Positions 23,469 through 33,649 of a DNA stretch of 34,975 bases are shown here, piece by piece. Below the pieces are notes generated by a model that was not told the DNA's origin, did no database searches, and saw only the letters and a list, made by a program, of their open reading frames with translations. Position numbers and translations under genes: made by a program. The stretch is taken from the NCBI GenBank assembly GCA_022545705.1, contig JACZQN010000009.1, positions 1-34,975 on the forward strand, written 5' to 3'. This DNA comes from Nitrospirota bacterium. Lineage in GTDB: Bacteria; Nitrospirota; Nitrospiria; Nitrospirales; Nitrospiraceae. The stretch's first letter is position 1; each line of letters starts with the position of its first letter.

Positions 23469-23984
23469 CTACGATCGTTCCTGCTGGATGGCGACGTTGG
23501 TTTCTCGTTTCTCGAACGCGAGATGGAGAATGAGGACAAAGACTCCGACGCTGATGGCTGCATCGGCCACATTGAAGGCAGGCCAGTGGTAGCCTTTGAT
23601 CGAGAAGTCCAGAAAATCGATCACCTCCCCCAGACGCACGCGATCCAGTAAGTTGCCGATCGCCCCACCAAGAATCCCGGCCACGCTCAACTGCCCGACC
23701 CAGTCATCCTCGCGAAGACGCAAAAAGATCATCCCAAGGAGCAGAAGCGCTAAGATCGAGGTGACCCCAAAGAAGAGCAGGCGGAACTCATGACTGCTGG
23801 AGGCCAGCAGGCCAAAGGCTGCCCCTGGGTTTCTGATGTACGTGAGGCTGAAGAAATCCTGAAGCACCGAAATGGACTCATGCAAACGCATGGTCTGCAT
23901 GATGTACGCCTTGGTGGCTTGGTCCAAGGTCGTGATCCCCACGCCCACGACAGCCAGGCTGATATAGCGCGCCGCCGGTCGCAT
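23469..23984 (-). CDS. lspA: Lipoprotein signal peptidase (signal peptidase II)
   Basis: Starting at ATG 23984 gives 171 aa with four membrane helices. Asp123 in LGEVIDFLDF and Asp141 in FNVADAAIS are the catalytic pair, and YIRNPGAAFGLL (49-60) is the conserved Asn/Gly loop. The ATG overlaps the ileS stop (TGATG), so translation is coupled; the frame is open upstream but lies inside ileS. ileS-lspA is a common operon. The substrates would include the lipoproteins encoded at 1-83 and 21226-21942. Confidence 0.96.
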   Translation of the reverse strand: MRPAARYISLAVVGVGITTLDQATKAYIMQTMRLHESISVLQDFFSLTYIRNPGAAFGLLASSSHEFRLLFFGVTSILALLLLGMIFLRLREDDWVGQLSVAGILGGAIGNLLDRVRLGEVIDFLDFSIKGYHWPAFNVADAAISVGVFVLILHLAFEKRETNVAIQQERS

Positions 23985-26836
23985 CAGCGGATCGCCTCCA
24001 CACAGCGATCGCACAACGCCGGGTGCTCCGCATTGCCCCCCACCGACTCGCGATAGTTCCAGCACCGTTCGCACTTCAAGCCGGCAGCCTTGACGACATC
24101 CTGAACCGCACATCCTGCTCCAGGCGAACTCACCAACATCCCTTCCGTCGGGATCTGTTCAACGGGATGTAATTCAACCTGGGAAACAATGAAGAAGCTG
24201 GCCAAATCGAGGGTCGTGAGCAAATCATGGATCGGGTGTGTCGCCTGCAGAAGAACACGGGCCTCCAGAGACGAACCAATGAGTTTTTCACGACGCCTCA
24301 TCTCCAGCGCTGATTGCACTACGGTTCGGACAGAAAGCATTCGCTCCCAACGTTCCATGAGAGCCGTATCTGACCACCTCGGATCCGGCTCTGGAAACGA
24401 TGCCAGATGGACGCTCGGCACATTCGGATGCTCGCGCACGCTTTCTGGCAACATCCGCCAGATCTCATCGGCAGTAAAGCTCAGGATCGGCGCCATCAAC
24501 TTCGTGAGCGTCACCAGTATCTCCAGCAGCACGGTCTGAGATCCACGCCGCGGTGGGGAGTCCCTATGAAACGTATACAGCCGGTCTTTTAAGATGTCCA
24601 GGTACACCGCACTCATATCCACCGAGCAGAAATTGTTCAGCTCGTGAAAAATCGCATGAAACTCGAACTCCTCGTATGCCTGTCTGACGCGTCGGGCCAG
24701 CTTTGCTAGTTGAAGGAGTGCCCAACGGTCCAATTCTGGCAGTTGCGCATAGGGAATCCGATGAACGGATGGATCGAAGTCATAGAGATTGCTCAGCAGA
24801 AAGCGACACGTGTTCCTGATCTTGCGATACGCTTCCACAAGTTGGTTCAGGATTTCCGGCGAGATTCGCAGGTCCTCGCGGTAGTCCTGGGCGGCGACCC
24901 ACAGCCTCAGGATGTCTGCGCCGGACTGCTTGATGACCTCCTGGGGCGTGACCACATTGCCCGCCGACTTGGACATCTTTTTGCCCGCTCCGTCCACCAC
25001 AAAGCCATGCGTGAGCACGGAGCGGTAGGGTGCCTGCCCGTCCGTCGTGACCGCCGAAAGCAACGCGCTGTGGAACCACCCCCGATGTTGGTCCGACCCC
25101 TCGAGATAGAGGTCAGCCGGCCACCACGGTTCCTTCCGTTTCTCGCCCCATCGCTTGAGGACCGCCGCGTGGCTCACGCCTGATTCAAACCACACGTCGA
25201 GAATGTCGCGCTCTTGTTCAAAGGCCTGCCCGCCGCACTTCGGACAAGTCGTTCCCTTCGGCATCAGGTCCACCGCCGGTTTCTGGAACCACGCGTCGGC
25301 GCCCTCCTTGGCGACCAACTCCACGAGATACTCGATCACGCCGGGATCGTTCACGACGTGGCGGCACGCCGTGCAGGTAAAGGCGGGAATCGGCGTCCCC
25401 CACACCCGTTGGCGGGAAAGACACCAATCCGGGCGGTTCGCGATCATGCCGTAGATTCGTTCGCGTCCCCACGGAGGAATCCACCGGACGCGATCGATTT
25501 CGTTCAGCGCTTGGGCACGCAACTGGTTGGTCTCCATCGAGACAAACCATTGTTCTGTCGCCCGAAAGATCACGGGGTTCTTGCAGCGCCAACAGTGGGG
25601 ATAGGAGTGCGTCGTCGTACTGTGACTCAGCAGCAACCCCTTCTCGTTTAACTTGTCAATGAGGCCCGGATTGGCCTTGAAGACATGCTGCCCGGCGAAC
25701 TCCCTGAAAGAATCTGTGAAGCGCCCCGCATCATCCACCGGCACGAACATTTCGAGCGGCTGCGAGATGAGGCCCTCGTACTGAGGCGACTGATATTTCT
25801 GCGCCAAGAGGTAGTCGTCGTGCCCATGGCCCGGCGCGATATGGACGCACCCGGTTCCCTGCTCCAGTGTCACGAACTCCCCGAGCGTGACCGGAGAAGG
25901 TCGTTCCGAGAATGGACGGCGGCAGTCCAGCCCTTCAAACCCGTCACGCCCCTTTTTCACACCCAGCACGACATACTCAGACCATCGGCAGGCTTTGGCC
26001 ACCGCCTCGACCAGCTTGTGCGCGATCACGAAGATCTCGCCCTTGACCTCCACGAAAGCATAGTCAATGTCCGGATGGAGGCACAGGGCTTGGTTCGCGG
26101 GCAATGTCCACGGTGTGGTCGTCCAGATCACCACGGAGATCGGACGTTGCTCCTTGTGTGCAAGGTCGAACCCGTTCGGCAACTTGCCGGCCACCGGAAA
26201 CTTGACGTAAATAGAGGGCGACGTGTGGTTTTCATACTCCACCTCGGCTTCGGCCAACGCGGTCTGGTCAACGGTACACCAGAGCACCGGCTTCAAGCCT
26301 CTATAGACACCCCCCCTGGCGACAAACTTGCCAAACTCACGAAGGATCGTCGCCTCATACGCGGGATCCATCGTGAGATAAGGATGCTCCCAGTCCCCGA
26401 GGACACCCAAACGACGGAACTCATCCCGCTGGATTCGGACATACTTCTCGGCGTAATCCCGACAGAGTTTGCGGATCGCGAGCTTGTTGAGGTTCTTCTT
26501 TTTCTCGCCCAACTCCTTGAGGACCTGGTGCTCGATCGGCAGCCCATGACAATCCCAGCCGGGGACAAACGGGACCCGGCATCCGGCCATCGTCTTGGAC
26601 TTGATGATGATGTCCTTTAGGATCTTGTTCAGGGCGTGGCCGATGTGAATGCGGCCGTTTGCATACGGAGGGCCATCGTGCAGGAGATAGAGAGGCCGTC
26701 CATTGCCCGCCTGCTGGATGCGCTCGTAGAGCCGCTCGCGTTCCCACCATGCGAGCAATTCCGGCTCCCGCTGCGGCAGATTGGCTTTCATCGGGAAGTC
26801 CGTCCGGGGCAGGTTGAGCGTTGCTTTATAATCCAT
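23984..26836 (-). CDS. ileS: Isoleucyl-tRNA synthetase
   Basis: This 950-aa class I synthetase has the HIGH motif as HIGH at 64-67 (GRIHIGHALNK), the KMSKS loop at 620-624, and a C-terminal zinc ribbon (Cys922, Cys925, Cys942, Cys945). The editing domain carries VIWTTTPWTLPANQALC. WDCHGLPIEH, TWWP-type ADLYLEGSDQHRGWF and the anticodon-binding helices are all present. Length and zinc ribbon fit the bacterial (type 1) IleRS. It lies between nadA and lspA on the same strand. Confidence 0.98.
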   Translation of the reverse strand: MDYKATLNLPRTDFPMKANLPQREPELLAWWERERLYERIQQAGNGRPLYLLHDGPPYANGRIHIGHALNKILKDIIIKSKTMAGCRVPFVPGWDCHGLPIEHQVLKELGEKKKNLNKLAIRKLCRDYAEKYVRIQRDEFRRLGVLGDWEHPYLTMDPAYEATILREFGKFVARGGVYRGLKPVLWCTVDQTALAEAEVEYENHTSPSIYVKFPVAGKLPNGFDLAHKEQRPISVVIWTTTPWTLPANQALCLHPDIDYAFVEVKGEIFVIAHKLVEAVAKACRWSEYVVLGVKKGRDGFEGLDCRRPFSERPSPVTLGEFVTLEQGTGCVHIAPGHGHDDYLLAQKYQSPQYEGLISQPLEMFVPVDDAGRFTDSFREFAGQHVFKANPGLIDKLNEKGLLLSHSTTTHSYPHCWRCKNPVIFRATEQWFVSMETNQLRAQALNEIDRVRWIPPWGRERIYGMIANRPDWCLSRQRVWGTPIPAFTCTACRHVVNDPGVIEYLVELVAKEGADAWFQKPAVDLMPKGTTCPKCGGQAFEQERDILDVWFESGVSHAAVLKRWGEKRKEPWWPADLYLEGSDQHRGWFHSALLSAVTTDGQAPYRSVLTHGFVVDGAGKKMSKSAGNVVTPQEVIKQSGADILRLWVAAQDYREDLRISPEILNQLVEAYRKIRNTCRFLLSNLYDFDPSVHRIPYAQLPELDRWALLQLAKLARRVRQAYEEFEFHAIFHELNNFCSVDMSAVYLDILKDRLYTFHRDSPPRRGSQTVLLEILVTLTKLMAPILSFTADEIWRMLPESVREHPNVPSVHLASFPEPDPRWSDTALMERWERMLSVRTVVQSALEMRRREKLIGSSLEARVLLQATHPIHDLLTTLDLASFFIVSQVELHPVEQIPTEGMLVSSPGAGCAVQDVVKAAGLKCERCWNYRESVGGNAEHPALCDRCVEAIR

Positions 26837-26914
26837 GGAGAGGGATTGGTGTGGCCGGGATGCACGGACCGGCGCTGAGCCATGCGGAACGTGTTTGCAA
26901 CTGGACGCCAGCCG

Positions 26915-28018
26915 CTAGCTCACCGCCATCATGCGGTCGAGTGCGAGCTTCGCCCAGACTTTCTCATCATCTGGCACGAGGATGTGGTTGACCACGTGTC
27001 CCTCGGCCAGGTTTTCCATGGCCCAGCAGAGATGGGGGGCGTCAATGCGGAACATGGTCGCGCATTGACAGACCGTCGAGGACAGGAAAAATACCCGCTT
27101 GTCAGGCTGTTTGCGCTTCAGCCGGTTGACCAGATTCAGCTCGGTTCCCACGGCCCACATGGTCCCGGGCGGAGCCGCGGCTACCGTTCGAATGATGAAT
27201 TCCGTGGAGCCAACGAGGTCAGCCCGGCTCACAACCTCCTCATGGCACTCAGGGTGCACGATGATCTTCACGTCTGGGTACTGCTTCCGGAAATAGTCCA
27301 CGTGTGCTGGCTGGAACATCTGGTGGACGCTACAGTGCCCCTTCCACAAGAGCAGCCGCGCCTTCCGGATCGCCTCCACACTGTTGCCGCCATTTGGCTG
27401 GAAGGGATCCCAGACGACCATCTGCTCCCGGGGAAGACCCATTTTATTGGCGATGTTCCGCCCAAGGTGCTCGTCGGGAAAGAACAAAATCTTCTCGCGG
27501 CGAGCCCAGGCCCACTCCATCACGGCTCTGGCGTTCGACGAGGTACAGGTGATGCCCTCATGCTCGCCACAGAACGCTTTCAGGACCGCCGCTGAGTTCA
27601 CATAGACCGCCGGCGTGACGGTCTCTTCGACCGGGAGAATCCGCGCCAGGGCCTCCCAACACTCATCCACCTGTTCGATCGCAGCCATGTCGGCCATTGA
27701 GCAGCCAGCCGCCATGTCCGGAAGAATGACGGTCTGGTTCGACCGACTCAGGATGTCGGCGGTCTCGGCCATGAAATGGACCCCGCAGAAGATGACGTAC
27801 GGGCGCTCGGCATGCTCCGCCGCAAGCTTGGCGAGCAGGAGCGAATCTCCTTGGAAATCGGCGTGCTCGATGACTTCGTCCCGCTGGTAATTGTGTCCCA
27901 GCACCATCACTCGATCGCCGAGCTCCCGCTTTGCTTCCACCGTGCGCGCGTACAGCTCCTCGGCGGAGAGAGTCTGGTAGTCGGTGACCGATCGCTGAAT
28001 CGCGTCCAAGCCGTTCAC
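26915..28018 (-). CDS. nadA: Quinolinate synthase
   Basis: The enzyme joins iminoaspartate and DHAP into quinolinate in NAD synthesis and holds a 4Fe-4S cluster. Starting at GTG 28018 gives 367 aa. Candidate cluster ligands are Cys106 (AAGCSMAD), Cys229 (KGHCSVH) and Cys317 or Cys319 (SSTVCQCATM). LGHNYQRDEVIEHADFQGDS, VIFCGVHFMAETADIL, FFPDEHLGRNIA and IIVHPECHEEVV are family hallmarks. The frame is open to 28093, but that GTG lies at or upstream of the transcription start predicted from the 28097-28126 promoter, and the extra 25 residues are Arg-rich and unlike the family. The gap to ileS is 78 bases. No nadB or nadC is present; nadD is elsewhere in the window. Confidence 0.96.
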   Translation of the reverse strand: MNGLDAIQRSVTDYQTLSAEELYARTVEAKRELGDRVMVLGHNYQRDEVIEHADFQGDSLLLAKLAAEHAERPYVIFCGVHFMAETADILSRSNQTVILPDMAAGCSMADMAAIEQVDECWEALARILPVEETVTPAVYVNSAAVLKAFCGEHEGITCTSSNARAVMEWAWARREKILFFPDEHLGRNIANKMGLPREQMVVWDPFQPNGGNSVEAIRKARLLLWKGHCSVHQMFQPAHVDYFRKQYPDVKIIVHPECHEEVVSRADLVGSTEFIIRTVAAAPPGTMWAVGTELNLVNRLKRKQPDKRVFFLSSTVCQCATMFRIDAPHLCWAMENLAEGHVVNHILVPDDEKVWAKLALDRMMAVS

Positions 28019-28096
28019 TCCTTCTCGCTCCCGCGTCGCTCCGGTTCGCCTCAGACGACGGAGGATACGCGGCGCGGGCCTCACGCTATGCACGCC

Positions 28097-28126
28097 ATTT
28101 TACGCTACTTTCTTGACGACAATCAA
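28097..28126 (-). promoter_or_regulatory. Promoter for nadA-ileS-lspA
   Basis: On the minus strand TTGATT (28121-28126) and TAAAAT (28097-28102) are 18 bases apart. Transcription would start near 28090, leaving about 70 nt of leader before the chosen nadA start. Confidence 0.5.
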
Positions 28127-28215
28127 CGGACGCGTACGCCACAGGTGTCTCTATCCGAGTATTGGCCACGGAGTGGCTGGCCCTGGTCCCTTGCACAACT
28201 GGACACGGATGGCGG

Positions 28216-28245
28216 TTGACAACCGAAAAACCCACGGTGTACGAT
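28216..28245 (+). promoter_or_regulatory. Promoter for the TPP-controlled thiC-thi4 transcript
   Basis: A perfect TTGACA (28216-28221) and TACGAT (28240-28245) are 18 bases apart. The start near 28252 is just at the beginning of the riboswitch. Confidence 0.65.
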
Positions 28246-28254
28246 CTGTCTGGA

Positions 28255-28342
28255 TAGCTAGGGGAGCCTGAAGGCTGAGAGTCCGGTTCACCGGACGACC
28301 CTCCGAACCTGACCTGGATAATACCAGCGTAGGGAAGCGGCA
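28255..28342 (+). promoter_or_regulatory. TPP riboswitch (THI element)
   Basis: The thi-box core is evident: CTAGGGGAGCC, then GGCTGAGA, a variable hairpin GTCCGGTTCACCGGAC, GACCCTCCGAACCTGACCTG and GATAATACCAGCGTAGGGAAG. The CUGAGA and GAACCUGA segments are the thiamin pyrophosphate-binding parts. With the intrinsic terminator at 28370-28400 directly before thiC, ligand binding most likely causes premature termination. Confidence 0.97.
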
Positions 28343-28369
28343 GCAGGAGTCGGAACGCGAGATGACCTG

Positions 28370-28400
28370 AGCCGCACCACTACCTGGTGCGGCTTTTTTT
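28370..28400 (+). terminator. Riboswitch expression-platform terminator
   Basis: AGCCGCACCA (28370-28379) pairs with TGGTGCGGCT (28385-28394) around a 5-nt loop, followed by seven T (28394-28400). It stands between the TPP aptamer and thiC, so it is the off-state of the switch. Read-through would occur when TPP is low. Confidence 0.93.
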
Positions 28401-28418
28401 ATGCTCACAACAATCTGA

Positions 28419-30320
<1,902 letters not shown>

Positions 30321-30328
30321 CCGTCATT

Positions 30329-30421
30329 CGTTAAACGTTAGTCGCCCATCGCGAGGACAGGATTCCGCAAGCACACTCCTTTTCACTTCAATGTCTCGCG
30401 ATTAACGGTTCACGTTTAACG
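30329..30421. repeat. Nested inverted repeat between thiC and thi4
   Basis: Outer arms CGTTAAACGT (30329-30338) and ACGTTTAACG (30412-30421) are perfect complements; inner arms ATCGCGAG (30348-30355) and CTCGCGAT (30395-30402) are too. Nine unpaired bases separate outer and inner arms on each side. The thi4 ribosome site AGGAG follows at once. A long stem-loop in the mRNA would result, affecting thi4 translation or mRNA stability. Confidence 0.65.
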
Positions 30422-30433
30422 TAGGAGCCGAAC

Positions 30434-31234
30434 ATGGGCAAACCAAGACCGGCGCCCTTGCGCGAACGCGATATCACCCGGCAGATTGCGCGGGAATATT
30501 ACAAAGAGTTCGACCAACTGATTGAGAGCGACGTGATCATTGTGGGGGCTGGTCCCTCCGGGCTGATCTGTGCCAGAGATCTTGCGGCCATGGGCTTCCG
30601 CACACTGATCGTCGAGCAAGCGCTCGCGTTGGGTGGAGGGTTCTGGTCGGGCGGCTATCTGATGAATAAGGCGACGATCTGCGCCCCAGCCAACGAGATC
30701 CTGGAAGAACTTGGTGTCCCCTGCAAGCAGGTGAAAGACTGCGAGGGCATGTACATCGTGGACCCGCCGCACGCCACCGGCGCTCTCATCGCTGCCGCCT
30801 ACAAAGCAGGCGCCAGGACTATGAACCTCACGCGCGTGCTGGACCTGATTCTGAGGCAGGAGGGGCAACTTGAGGGTGTCGTCGTCAACAACACGACGGC
30901 GGAGATGGCTGGGCACGATGTGGTGCACGTGGACCCGATCGCGCTGGAGAGCAAGGTGGTGGTGGATGCCACCGGACACGACGCTGTGGTGGTCGAGCTC
31001 CTCCATCGTCGCAATCTGTACGAAAGGGTGCCCGGCAATGGCGCGATGTGGGTGTCCCGTTCTGAGGAGCAGGTCATAGAGCAAACCGGGGAGGTGTACC
31101 CGAACTGTTTTGTGATAGGATTGGCCGTCGCGGCGGTGTTCGGCACCCCGCGCATGGGGCCGGCTTTCGGCTCGATGCTGCTATCGGGCCGGTACGGCGC
31201 TGAGTTGATCAAAAACAAGTTGAAGCAACAGTGA
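30434..31234 (+). CDS. thi4: Thi4-type thiazole synthase, probably sulfide-dependent
   Basis: The 266-aa flavoprotein-like enzyme makes the thiazole half of thiamin from NAD and glycine. DVIIVGAGPSGLICARDL is the dinucleotide-binding motif, then IVEQALALGGGFWSGGYLMNK, EELGVPCKQV and VVDATGHDAVVVELL, FVIGLAVAAVFGTPRMGPAFGSM-like end (split as FVIGLAVAAVFGTPRMGP and FGSMLLSGR). The residue that is the sulfur-donating Cys in yeast Thi4 (DVC... context) corresponds to His165 in VVHVDPIAL, as in archaeal Thi4, which uses external sulfide and turns over many times. It follows thiC in the TPP-controlled unit. The canonical thiG/thiH/thiS route is not seen here. Confidence 0.92.
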   Translation: MGKPRPAPLRERDITRQIAREYYKEFDQLIESDVIIVGAGPSGLICARDLAAMGFRTLIVEQALALGGGFWSGGYLMNKATICAPANEILEELGVPCKQVKDCEGMYIVDPPHATGALIAAAYKAGARTMNLTRVLDLILRQEGQLEGVVVNNTTAEMAGHDVVHVDPIALESKVVVDATGHDAVVVELLHRRNLYERVPGNGAMWVSRSEEQVIEQTGEVYPNCFVIGLAVAAVFGTPRMGPAFGSMLLSGRYGAELIKNKLKQQ

Positions 31235-31490
31235 AGCGGATTGGGCGTGGCCCCTCCGGGCTTCACCGAGCGTGCGCAGACCTGACGCTCCTAACCGTCG
31301 CGTCGCGCACCCTTCCGGAATTCCCGCGGCCGCGCTCGTTCCGACCGCGGTCCCTTGGTCAGTTCCGGCATGCCTTCTCGCCGAAGCCTCGGTGTGCACC
31401 CCGCTCCTTCGGCGAAGGTCGCGTCAAGCCCTGCCACGACCTGATGGCGGGCGCGTTGGAAGACGATTGCATAGAAAGGTGAAGTTGGGC

Positions 31491-32006
31491 ATGGATCTCC
31501 AGGATTTTCTACTCCAGGGTGAAGGCCGCGAGGAGGAAAAAAAGGAGGCCTGGCGCTATTTTCAGGAGGCCTATGAGCGTCAGATGAAAGGCGACCTTGA
31601 GGAGGCGGAGAACCTCTACAAGCGTTCGATTGGGCACTATCCCACCGCTGAGGCTTACACGTTCCTGGGCTGGACTTACAGCTTTATGGGCCGATTGGAT
31701 GAGGCAATTGAGGAATGTCGCCGCGCCATTAAGGTGGACCCCGACTTCGGCAATCCGTACAACGATATCGGCGCCTACTTGATCGAGAAGGGGCAGTTCG
31801 ACGACGCCATTCCCTGGTTCCAACAGGCCATGGAGGCCAAACGCTATGAAAGTCCAGCGTTCCCCCACCTGAACCTTGGCCGCGTGTACGAGCGCAAGTT
31901 GCAGTGGGACAAAGCCATCGAGTGCTACAAGGAAGCGTTGACTCTGAGTCCGAACTATGTGCTGGCCAAGCGCGCGCTCGGGCGGGTCCTCGGCATGCTT
32001 AACTGA
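31491..32006 (+). CDS. TPR protein
   Basis: The 171-aa soluble protein consists of about four TPR units: EAYERQMKGDLEEAENLYKRS, AEAYTFLGWTYSFMGRLDEAIEEC (as YTFLGWTYSF and GRLDEAIE), NPYNDIGAYLIEKGQFDDAIPWF and HLNLGRVYERKLQWDKAIECY. Start is ATG 31491, with AAAGGTGAAG upstream; the longer open frame is unlike any protein. An acidic N-terminal arm (GEGREEEKKEA) precedes the repeats. TPR proteins hold complexes together; the partner is unknown, but the next two genes (receiver-like, YgfZ-like) lie on the same strand at short spacing. Confidence 0.88.
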   Translation: MDLQDFLLQGEGREEEKKEAWRYFQEAYERQMKGDLEEAENLYKRSIGHYPTAEAYTFLGWTYSFMGRLDEAIEECRRAIKVDPDFGNPYNDIGAYLIEKGQFDDAIPWFQQAMEAKRYESPAFPHLNLGRVYERKLQWDKAIECYKEALTLSPNYVLAKRALGRVLGMLN

Positions 32007-32047
32007 TTTCACAACTGGGTTAGGGGCAAGCGGCAAGGAGAACACAC

Positions 32048-32443
32048 ATGGATAACGAGAAGAAAGCTGTGCTGGTCGCCGTCAGCGACATCTTCTTCTA
32101 CACCAAAATCCGCGACGCGCTGCTCCCGAAAGGTTACGTCCTCGAGCGCATACGCACCCAGGACGAGGTCCCGGCAAAAGCGGCCAGCCTCCACCCCACC
32201 GCGATGATCCTCAACATGAATGACGAAACGCTTGATGCATTCAAAGCCCTGGAGCAGATGAAGGGTGATGCCAGCTTGAACACGATACCCATCCTGGCCT
32301 TTGCCAATCACGAAGAGGTCGAGACGTGGAGGCGAGCCAGGGAACTGGGCGTGAACAAGATCGTGTCGCGCAACGAGTTCTCATCCCGGATGAGAGATCT
32401 ACTGGAGGACATGCTCAGCAGTCAGCCCTCATCCAAAAGCTGA
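32048..32443 (+). CDS. Receiver-like protein lacking the phospho-acceptor Asp
   Basis: The 131-aa protein has the alternating alpha/beta fold of a CheY-type receiver: KKAVLVAVSDIFFYTKIRDAL, PTAMILNMNDETLDAF, IPILAFANHEEVETW and VNKIVSRNEFSSRM. The position of the phosphorylated Asp is Asn56 (ILNMN), the acidic pair before it is not obvious, and the conserved Thr/Ser after strand 4 is Ala (LAFAN). A Lys near VNKIV may correspond to the last family residue. It is thus a pseudo-receiver or a divergent domain. No output domain follows. It is 41 bases after the TPR gene. The function is unclear. Confidence 0.75.
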   Translation: MDNEKKAVLVAVSDIFFYTKIRDALLPKGYVLERIRTQDEVPAKAASLHPTAMILNMNDETLDAFKALEQMKGDASLNTIPILAFANHEEVETWRRARELGVNKIVSRNEFSSRMRDLLEDMLSSQPSSKS

Positions 32444-32483
32444 ACGCTGATTACTGACAGCTTCTGTTTGCATAACAGTCACC

Positions 32484-33575
32484 ATGAAGCAATCACGTCT
32501 GCGTGAGCAACACATCAAGCTGGGAGCCGTGCTCGGCGAGGTAGCCGGGTGGGAGATGCCACGACACTATGGTGATCCTCCTGCGGAACTCGCGGCCGTG
32601 CGGAACGCAGTAGGTCTTGGGGACCTATCCCCCCGTGGCAGAGTGCGAGTGACCGGCGAGGATCGGATCAAGTGGCTCCAAAGCGTGATCAGCAACGATA
32701 TCCTGCCGTTGACAACGGGGAACGGGCTCTATTCGAGCCTGCTTACTCACAAGGGGAAAATGCTCTCCTATTTCCGGGTGTATGCCCTACCCGATTCGCT
32801 CATGCTGGAGGATGTCGGAGAGATCGGTGACACCACATTCCAAGCGCTGCGCAAGTTCCTGCTTTACGGCACCAAGGCCAAGCTGGAGAACTGCGCCGAG
32901 ACCTGGGGCCTTCTCCTCGTCAGCGGCCCGAAGGCGGCCGACCTCCTGAATGCCGCGTTCGCGGCTGACGTCAGCGGCCTCAACCCGTTGACGTTCATGA
33001 GCCAAGAAATTGGGGGGCAACAGACCATGCTCATCCGGACAGAGGAGACCGGGGACACAGACTTTGAGATTCTGATCCCCTCTGAGGGTCTGGGAGCAGC
33101 CTGGGAACGCCTCTGGGAGGTCGGGTCGCCGATGGGCCTGAGGCCGATTGGCACTGATGCGCGAGAAACCCTCCGCATTGAGGCGGGTCTGCCGAGGGTA
33201 GGAGTTGACTTAACCGAAGAGATTGTCCCACCTGAAGCCAACCTCGAAGGAATCGCCTTCAGCCTCACGAAGGGCTGCTACCCGGGCCAGGAGGTCGTCG
33301 CCCGGATGGACACCTATGGGAGTGTACGCCGCCGCATGGTGGGATTGGTCCTGCAGGATCCCGTGATCCCACCGAAGGGCGCAAAGCTATTCAGCGGGGA
33401 GCGAGAAGTGGGATGGGTGAGCAGCGCTACGCATTCACCTGCGCTGGATTGCTCGGTCGCCTTCGGTTTTCCCCTGCGCGACTTCACCACACCGGGGACC
33501 ACTCTCACCATTGACATCGATGGGCAGCGGCACAAGGCCGAAGTTCGAGCCCTCCCGTTCTATAACAAAGCCTAG
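32484..33575 (+). CDS. YgfZ/GcvT-like folate-binding protein
   Basis: The 363-aa protein has the GcvT-type fold: VRVTGEDRIKWLQSVISNDI, LLTHKGKMLSYFRVYALPD, then the YgfZ signature KGCYPGQEVVARM (Lys263, Cys265, Gln269) and a C-terminal barrel (VGLVLQDPVIPPKGAKLF). YgfZ/IBA57 proteins use tetrahydrofolate and the conserved Cys to assist iron-sulfur cluster enzymes. That fits a window rich in radical-SAM and Fe-S proteins (thiC, bioB, nadA). It is the last of the TPR-receiver-YgfZ series. The N-terminus resembles GcvT, but the KGCYPGQE motif favours YgfZ. Confidence 0.92.
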   Translation: MKQSRLREQHIKLGAVLGEVAGWEMPRHYGDPPAELAAVRNAVGLGDLSPRGRVRVTGEDRIKWLQSVISNDILPLTTGNGLYSSLLTHKGKMLSYFRVYALPDSLMLEDVGEIGDTTFQALRKFLLYGTKAKLENCAETWGLLLVSGPKAADLLNAAFAADVSGLNPLTFMSQEIGGQQTMLIRTEETGDTDFEILIPSEGLGAAWERLWEVGSPMGLRPIGTDARETLRIEAGLPRVGVDLTEEIVPPEANLEGIAFSLTKGCYPGQEVVARMDTYGSVRRRMVGLVLQDPVIPPKGAKLFSGEREVGWVSSATHSPALDCSVAFGFPLRDFTTPGTTLTIDIDGQRHKAEVRALPFYNKA

Positions 33576-33580
33576 ACGAA

Positions 33581-33640
33581 TCAGGACTGAGTGCTGAGGA
33601 TTGGGGGTCGAGCCTCAGTCCTGAGTCCTCAGACCTCATC
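33581..33640. repeat. Second GGACTGA-word inverted repeat
   Basis: TCAGGACTGAG (33581-33591) and CTCAGTCCTGA (33614-33624) are perfect 11-bp complements. The same words occur in the 9400-9473 element, so this is another member of that family. It separates ygfZ from a convergent hypothetical gene and has no T-run. Confidence 0.65.
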
Positions 33641-33649
33641 ACTGTTTTG

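Noticed and set aside
25685-26620. 311-codon plus-strand frame inside ileS
   Set aside because: Antisense shadow; ileS has complete HIGH, KMSKS and zinc motifs.
31235-31490. Upstream extension of the TPR gene
   Set aside because: Pro/Arg-rich translation without TPR character; ATG 31491 has its own ribosome site.
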